From Cenarchaeum sp. SB0662_bin_33 (GTDB taxonomy: Archaea; Thermoproteota; Nitrososphaeria; Nitrososphaerales; Nitrosopumilaceae), in NCBI GenBank assembly GCA_009840065.1, contig VXON01000189.1, forward strand, positions 1-7,417: a DNA stretch of 7,417 nt. Direction: 5' to 3'. A program made the position numbers and the translations under genes. The notes under the pieces are model-generated. The model saw only the letters and a program-made list of their open reading frames with translations. It did not search any database and was not told where the DNA came from. Every line of letters begins with the position of its first letter. Position 1 is the stretch's first letter. Of this stretch, positions 7,169-7,417 are shown piece after piece.

Positions 7169-7417
7169 GGGATACCGCCCTGCACCTGGTGACCAAACAA
7201 GGCACCATCACTGCGCCATACCATACGATAGATGTATGGGAATATACCGGCAAGTCGTTCCATGTGTGGTGGACTACATCCACACACAACTATACGTTTG
7301 CATGCAGGCCTGAGATGTCGCCTGCAGAGGACCTGCAGAACATCATACACAAAAAAACATTTGAAGAAAGTGTTTTGCTTTTTGAAGTTGGGCGCTCGGT
7401 TGGATACATCTGTAAAA
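7021..7417 (+). CDS. Soluble protein with PH-like domain pattern, 3' end cut by the window
   Basis: The frame is open from ATG 7021 to the window end (132 codons, no stop). The product begins MFGWDRKKKPEKKQ, a short hydrophobic tip plus Lys-rich segment common at the start of thaumarchaeal cytoplasmic proteins; there is no signal peptide or membrane helix. Residues about 45-112 alternate like a small beta-sandwich followed by a helix: TLYMRDTALHLVTKQG, ITAPYHTIDVWEY, KSFHVWWTT, HNYTFACRP, then AEDLQNIIHK. That order (strand, "-hhh-kG-" turn, "PYxxIdxxe" strand, "YxF" strand, "AedLxxxI" helix) is typical of bacterial/archaeal PH-like (GRAM/bPH) domains, often involved in membrane or protein association. 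Residues 113-132 start a further segment. Its codon use matches the high-GC genes. The coding call is firm, the PH-like fold is an inference, and the function is unknown. Confidence 0.75.
   Translation, partial: MFGWDRKKKPEKKQESGLMYAGSPATQHREVDLGETHHTYKTEDGTLYMRDTALHLVTKQGTITAPYHTIDVWEYTGKSFHVWWTTSTHNYTFACRPEMSPAEDLQNIIHKKTFEESVLLFEVGRSVGYICK

Overview
The window most likely comes from an ammonia-oxidising type archaeon (Thaumarchaeota/Nitrososphaeria). The moderate-to-high GC and heavy ATA/AGG codon use recall the sponge symbiont lineage Cenarchaeum, but this placement is inferred from style and not proven. Supporting signs are AT-rich TATA boxes placed 26-27 nt before start codons (leaderless archaeal promoters), a giant secreted PKD/DUF5011 protein of the kind common in this phylum, a Yip1-type membrane protein, and a cytoplasmic protein beginning MFGW followed by a lysine-rich stretch.

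Layout: bases 1-79 are a promoter region. Bases 80-6016 are one huge gene for a 1978-residue exported protein. It has a signal peptide, a unique cysteine-containing N-terminal region, two PKD domains, a low-GC unique middle region ending in an FN3-like stretch, one DUF5011 Ig-like domain, and eleven tandem PKD modules that run to the last residue. A small polytopic membrane protein (Yip1-like) starts one base after its stop and is probably co-transcribed. Bases 6615-7020 contain no convincing gene: a weak palindrome, two overlapping open frames of doubtful status, and the promoter of the last gene. A soluble protein with a PH-like pattern starts at 7021 and runs off the right edge.

The giant protein looks like an extended, rod-like, probably glycosylated cell-surface or secreted adhesin. 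The PKD array shows several layers of internal duplication: a two-module block copied once, a variant module recurring at positions 6 and 11, and exact DNA repeats. It lacks any visible C-terminal anchor. The adjoining membrane gene may serve the same envelope function, but only proximity supports this.
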